DNA from: JANLSE01 sp038214135
GTDB lineage: Bacteria; Chloroflexota; Chloroflexia; Chloroflexales; Roseiflexaceae
Length of the DNA stretch: 17,749 bases
Assembly (NCBI GenBank): GCA_038214135.1
Contig: JBBQSD010000129.1
Span: 1-17,749 of the forward strand
Reading direction: 5' to 3'
Each line of letters opens with the position of its first letter. Position 1 is the first letter of the stretch. Both the position numbers and the translations under genes were made by a program. Shown in pieces: positions 14,929 to 17,749 of this stretch. Below the pieces are notes generated by a model. That model did not search any database and was not told the DNA's origin. It was given only the letters and a program-made list of their open reading frames with translations.

Positions 14929-14957
14929 TTGACAACTACATACACGCGTCGTAAAAT
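14929..14957 (+). promoter_or_regulatory. sigma-70-like promoter in a gene-free region
   Basis: TTGACA (14929-14934), a 17-nt spacer and TAAAAT (14952-14957) make the best-matching -35/-10 pair in the window. The next gene on this strand starts only at 15244. The stretch 14862-15243 is AT-rich and has no ORF I would call a gene, so this promoter would give either a 280-nt leader or a small RNA. A TATAAT at 15041-15046 lacks a good -35. Confidence 0.4.
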
Positions 14958-15186
14958 ATAGTGTCAAGTATCATGCCAAATCCTACATAGCATAGCAGAT
15001 TATTGCGCCGATTAACTTTTTTGTAACTATTTTGCGTCGATATAATACATCATTCAGTTATGTAATCATGAGATGCTTACTTGGTTGTAAATTGGAATGT
15101 TTGTGGTAGGCTATTTCCTTGAAGCAAGGCTGGGTCGCTTAGCATATCCTAATTGTAATGTTTTTGTGGGTTTCTTTCCTTTTAAG

Positions 15187-15221
15187 CATGTGCTATAATA
15201 CCAGAACACATGTTCGTGAAC
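15187..15221 (+). promoter_or_regulatory. extended -10 with LexA-like box and overlapping dyads
   Basis: TGCTATAAT (15191-15199) is a perfect extended -10. GAAC-ACAT-GTTC (15204-15215), flanked by A and G, matches the Cheo/LexA-box pattern CGAACRNRYGTTYG except the first base, and would cover the transcription start. GTTC-GT-GAAC (15212-15221) overlaps it. CATGTG (15187-15192) and CACATG (15207-15212) bracket the -10. The downstream genes are the lipoprotein and coiled-coil membrane protein. No lexA gene is present here. Confidence 0.5.
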
Positions 15222-15243
15222 TTGAGTTACTGGAAAATGAGCG

Positions 15244-15930
15244 GTGCGACGTTGGATGTTGATGATGTTAGTGTCCTTAGCCATATGGGGCTGTGCCGGA
15301 CCACGGCCTCTATCGGTACCTCGTCGTACGCCAACAATTCTCACCACCAACAGTCCCAATGCTGCAAGCGTCACTCAAACGATAGATCAGCCATCAGGCA
15401 CGCAAACAACCATACCGTCGGCCACTGCCAATCGTATCTTTGCACCACGTCCAACTACTGTGTCACCAACCGACGCACTCCCTCCGACCGAAACAATCCA
15501 GCCAACGGTAGCAGTGCCAACATCAATTCCAACACCAGTGAGTACAGCTACACCAGCAGTAATCATTATTCCCGTAACACCATCGCTCGAAGGAAGCGAA
15601 CAGCGTTGGCGAACTCAGCAACAACAGCGCAGTGTTCTCAACCCACCCAAACTCTACGAGGCTCGCATGGCGACGGCATTGCTCTGGTACGATCCCATAA
15701 CCGGGCAAGTGCTCGAAATCGGTACCCTACGCGGGGTCTTTCCAGCCCAGGCGCAGTTTACATTTCGGCCCACCAATACCATGTCATTAGAGGTTCCCTA
15801 TCGGATCAATGGCGACTTTGGATTGACCTCGATCTCTGATGCGGTGCTCGAACGTATGACCAATGCTGGTTACAAAACCAGCGTCGAAGCCTTTGTCTAT
15901 CTCAACGAATCAATTGTCCCGGAGCCATAG
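15244..15930 (+). CDS. predicted lipoprotein with Thr/Pro-rich linker, unknown function
   Basis: 228 residues. The N-terminus MRRWMLMMLVSLAIWGC ends in a lipobox-like IWG-C17, so it is probably anchored to the outer face of the membrane. Residues 25-115 are a Thr/Pro/Ser-rich disordered linker. The remaining 115 or so residues look folded (ALLWYDPITGQVLEIG, then a FPAQAQFTFRP strand region), but I recognise no family. Start options are GTG 15244 (used) or the in-frame ATG 15256; the ribosome site is weak. The following gene starts 30 nt downstream, so the two are likely cotranscribed from the promoter at 15191. A longer ORF in another frame over this region is its shadow. Confidence 0.75.
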   Translation: MRRWMLMMLVSLAIWGCAGPRPLSVPRRTPTILTTNSPNAASVTQTIDQPSGTQTTIPSATANRIFAPRPTTVSPTDALPPTETIQPTVAVPTSIPTPVSTATPAVIIIPVTPSLEGSEQRWRTQQQQRSVLNPPKLYEARMATALLWYDPITGQVLEIGTLRGVFPAQAQFTFRPTNTMSLEVPYRINGDFGLTSISDAVLERMTNAGYKTSVEAFVYLNESIVPEP

Positions 15931-15960
15931 TGGCAACCCATAACACGGTAAGGAGTGCTT

Positions 15961-16956
15961 GTGAGCAGCCGCTCTTTTGATCCAATGCGTGGACAACGCC
16001 GCCGCGCACCAATGCAGATAACATCCAAATCACTATTAGCACTGCTTGCGATCGTCGCCATGGGCGGCTCGGCAGCCTATTGGTGGGGCGTTCAATCAGC
16101 ACTGACCGATAATCGGATTGTTGCTGCGGCCTATACCGCTATTCTGGTGCTTGCGCCACCGAGCTTGGTCTCGTTCCTCATCCCATGGTCGCCAGCGGGC
16201 ATGCTGCTCCAAAAAGTGAACATGCGCACCATTGGCTATACCGTTGTGATCATCTGTGCATTGTATCTGCTGTACTATAGCTATTGGATCCAGACATCCT
16301 GGTGGGCAGCTCAACCAGTTGTCGCCGATGCAAATCTCGTCAGCCAGCAGATGTTGATCGGCATGATTGGCTTCATTATTATACCGGCGCTCTTGTGGAC
16401 TCCCGTTTCATCGGATGAACTCGTTGAACAAGTTCGGCAGGCGCACCTCGTGAAGCGCTATGAGCTCCAGACGCAGGCCGATATTGCGATTCTACGGGCG
16501 ACGCTCCTGCGTGCCCAGCAATTATCGCTCAAAGGCTTTGCGAATCTCTCGATTCTTGAGCGCCAGGAATTGGCTGGCGCGATGAATGGCCTGGTTTCAA
16601 GCGTAGACAAAACGCTGCGTGAAGTTGGCGAGACTGTCAAAACCGTGAGTGGTGTGGCGATGCCATTCGATGGGATGCTCGACGATAACGAGGATATTCG
16701 GGGTGTCCTGGATTATATCAGCGATAGCCTATCGAACACGGAATTCGACCAAAACGATCAGCAACTTGAGGTTGAATCACGAACTCGTGAGCTTGCGTTG
16801 CAGAACCAGTTGCTCGCGCAGCCGGTTCGTGAGACGCGCCAGATGCGTGCGGATCGCAACAGCTACGATTATGATGACCAACTCAGATCACTTGAACAGG
16901 ATCCGCGCCAAACCCAGCGCTCACGCGCATCAAGCCGTAGTCGAAATCGTCGCTGA
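15961..16956 (+). CDS. four-TM membrane protein with cytoplasmic coiled coil, unknown function
   Basis: 331 residues. A short basic N-terminus (RGQRRR) is followed by four predicted helices at about 24-43, 53-74, 91-110 and 131-149. About 180 residues follow: a helical, coiled-coil-prone part (152-225), an acidic stretch (240-272) and a very basic Arg/Ser/Gln-rich tail ending SRSRNRR. By the positive-inside rule both termini are probably cytoplasmic. The start is GTG 15961, with AAGGAG 5 nt upstream; the in-frame GTG at 15955 overlaps that ribosome site. It shares a transcript with the lipoprotein and lies upstream of nadD. A scaffold or envelope-stress role is possible, but I do not recognise the family. 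Confidence 0.78.
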   Translation: MSSRSFDPMRGQRRRAPMQITSKSLLALLAIVAMGGSAAYWWGVQSALTDNRIVAAAYTAILVLAPPSLVSFLIPWSPAGMLLQKVNMRTIGYTVVIICALYLLYYSYWIQTSWWAAQPVVADANLVSQQMLIGMIGFIIIPALLWTPVSSDELVEQVRQAHLVKRYELQTQADIAILRATLLRAQQLSLKGFANLSILERQELAGAMNGLVSSVDKTLREVGETVKTVSGVAMPFDGMLDDNEDIRGVLDYISDSLSNTEFDQNDQQLEVESRTRELALQNQLLAQPVRETRQMRADRNSYDYDDQLRSLEQDPRQTQRSRASSRSRNRR

Positions 16957-17001
16957 TCGTGCCCGTGAGCGCTAATAGCCTGATTCTGCATACTCCATGC
17001 A

Positions 17002-17088
17002 AACAAGTGAACAGGGAACTTAGCAGCTAGTGTTCATTTGTTCTGGTGTAACCAAAAAGGGAACAAGAACCCCATGTTCGTTTGTTCC
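17002..17088. repeat. inverted GTTC/GAAC repeats in the spacer before nadD
   Basis: AACAAGTGAACA (17002-17013) pairs with TGTTCATTTGTT (17031-17042) at 11 of 12 positions. GGAACAA-GAAC (17060-17070) pairs with GTTC-GT-TTGTTCC (17076-17088), leaving a 2-nt bulge and a 5-nt loop. The second could end the upstream transcript, but it is followed by TTCACATTG rather than a clean T-run. The GTTCNTTTGTTC unit also occurs in the 13438-13650 spacer. Confidence 0.55.
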
Positions 17089-17159
17089 TTCACATTGTTG
17101 TGATGCCGAAATACCGCTGCTCCCTGGTTTATTGCTGGCCCAGTAAGTAGTATTGCCCA

Positions 17160-17749
17160 ATGACGACCCCACGTATTGGCATTCTGGGTGGCACCTTCGA
17201 CCCAATCCATATTGGTCATCTCGCCATCGCCGAAGAAGCACGGGTTGCTCTTCGGCTAGAACAGATCCTGTTTATTCCCGCTGGACATCAACCATTCAAA
17301 GGCGGTTTGCATGGCGCAAGCCCCGAGCAGCGCTATAGGATGGTGCAACTGGCCTGTGCTGGCAATCCGGCATTCATTCCCTCAGCGATTGAAATCAAGC
17401 GCCCTGGCCCATCGTATACCACCACAACACTCGAACAACTCGCAGCCGAACAACCTGGCCTGTTTCATTTTATTCTTGGTATTGATGCACTGGCAGAACT
17501 GCATCGCTGGCGATCCGCTGCCCGCATTGTTGAACTGGCCCGCATTGTGGGTGTTGCGCGGCCAGGGCACACGCCCAACCTCGATCCGGTTCATGCGGCC
17601 CTGCCATTACTTGAGCAACAGCTTGATCTGATCGAGGGGCCACGATTAGAAATATCGAGCAGTGATCTGCGCCAACGCAGCGCTGCTAGGCAGCCAATTC
17701 GCTACCTCACACCCGATCCGGTTGTGGCGTATATTGAGGAACAGGGGTT
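17160..17749 (+). CDS. nadD: nicotinate-nucleotide adenylyltransferase, 3' end cut by window
   Basis: The 196 complete codons in the window are open throughout and continue past its end. NadD transfers AMP from ATP to nicotinate mononucleotide in NAD synthesis. Visible are the nucleotidyltransferase signature GGTFDPIHIGHLAIAEEA (about 10-27), ILGIDAL with a following W (NaMN/adenine site region), ISSSDLRQR (the conserved ISST-x-[IL]R) and the terminal YLTPDPVVAYIEEQG. Family length is about 190-215 residues, so only a few residues are missing. The start is the ATG directly before TTPRIGILGGTF; no strong ribosome site precedes it. In many bacteria nadD precedes rsfS and LytR-type genes, which may follow outside. 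Confidence 0.93.
   Translation, partial: MTTPRIGILGGTFDPIHIGHLAIAEEARVALRLEQILFIPAGHQPFKGGLHGASPEQRYRMVQLACAGNPAFIPSAIEIKRPGPSYTTTTLEQLAAEQPGLFHFILGIDALAELHRWRSAARIVELARIVGVARPGHTPNLDPVHAALPLLEQQLDLIEGPRLEISSSDLRQRSAARQPIRYLTPDPVVAYIEEQG

Noticed and set aside
15210..15839. 209-codon ORF overlapping the lipoprotein in another frame
   Set aside because: Its composition (Ser/Asn/Thr/His-rich, no domain or signal) is that of a shadow frame of the Thr/Pro linker region.
1..17749. tRNA, rRNA, insertion sequence, phage or toxin-antitoxin genes
   Set aside because: I looked for cloverleaf ends, transposase motifs and small gene pairs on both strands and found none that I could support.

Overview
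The window looks like chromosomal DNA of a Chloroflexota bacterium, probably class Chloroflexia. The pointers are a secreted subtilase with the paired 'FFPETGH...FGFPI...VQYFxRxRFE' module I associate with Chloroflexi, a GAAC-N4-GTTC (LexA/Cheo-type) box, two identical TGCTATAAT extended -10 sequences, and intergenic spacers full of short hairpins and 7-8 bp iterations. No database search was possible, so the taxonomy is an inference. I see no rRNA, tRNA, insertion sequence, phage gene or CRISPR array.

Layout: 1-333 is a 61-bp tandem repeat carrying GTAG-headed hairpins. 335-569 is non-coding, with a perfect 12-bp inverted repeat and short direct repeats. On the minus strand follow a zinc alcohol dehydrogenase (2218-1187) and a MOSC-domain protein (1046-570), separated by palindromic element E1. 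Next on the minus strand is a likely three-gene operon: a two-TM Met/Gln/His-rich protein (5260-4727), an OmpR-type response regulator (4634-3927) and a sensor kinase (3920-2355). Divergent from it are agmatinase (5434-6354) and methylthioadenosine phosphorylase (6517-7380), two enzymes of polyamine metabolism, separated by E2, a second copy of the palindromic element. mtnP ends tail to tail with a secreted S8 protease (9267-7381), whose upstream partner is a SEC-C protein (10162-9284). Divergent from that is a 1049-residue membrane protein, possibly GT-C-like (10288-13437). An M20 metallopeptidase (14861-13650, minus) ends in a tail encoded by heptamer repeats. An AT-rich promoter region with overlapping dyads precedes a lipoprotein (15244-15930) and a four-TM coiled-coil membrane protein (15961-16956). 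The window ends inside nadD (from 17160).

Coding content is mostly ordinary housekeeping and signalling. The unusual material is in the spacers. E1 and E2 are homologous palindromes, both starting at the stop codon of the upstream gene and both in the same orientation relative to transcription. At least three unrelated stem sequences share a 5'-GTAG head on one strand, as in REP elements. Several spacers hold 7-8 bp periodic motifs (RTCACCNN, GTTCNTTT, GGTTCTT, TGACTCC), one of which has been read into a protein C-terminus. The least understood genes are the lipoprotein/coiled-coil pair under the LexA-like box and the MGWQ-repeat protein of the two-component operon.
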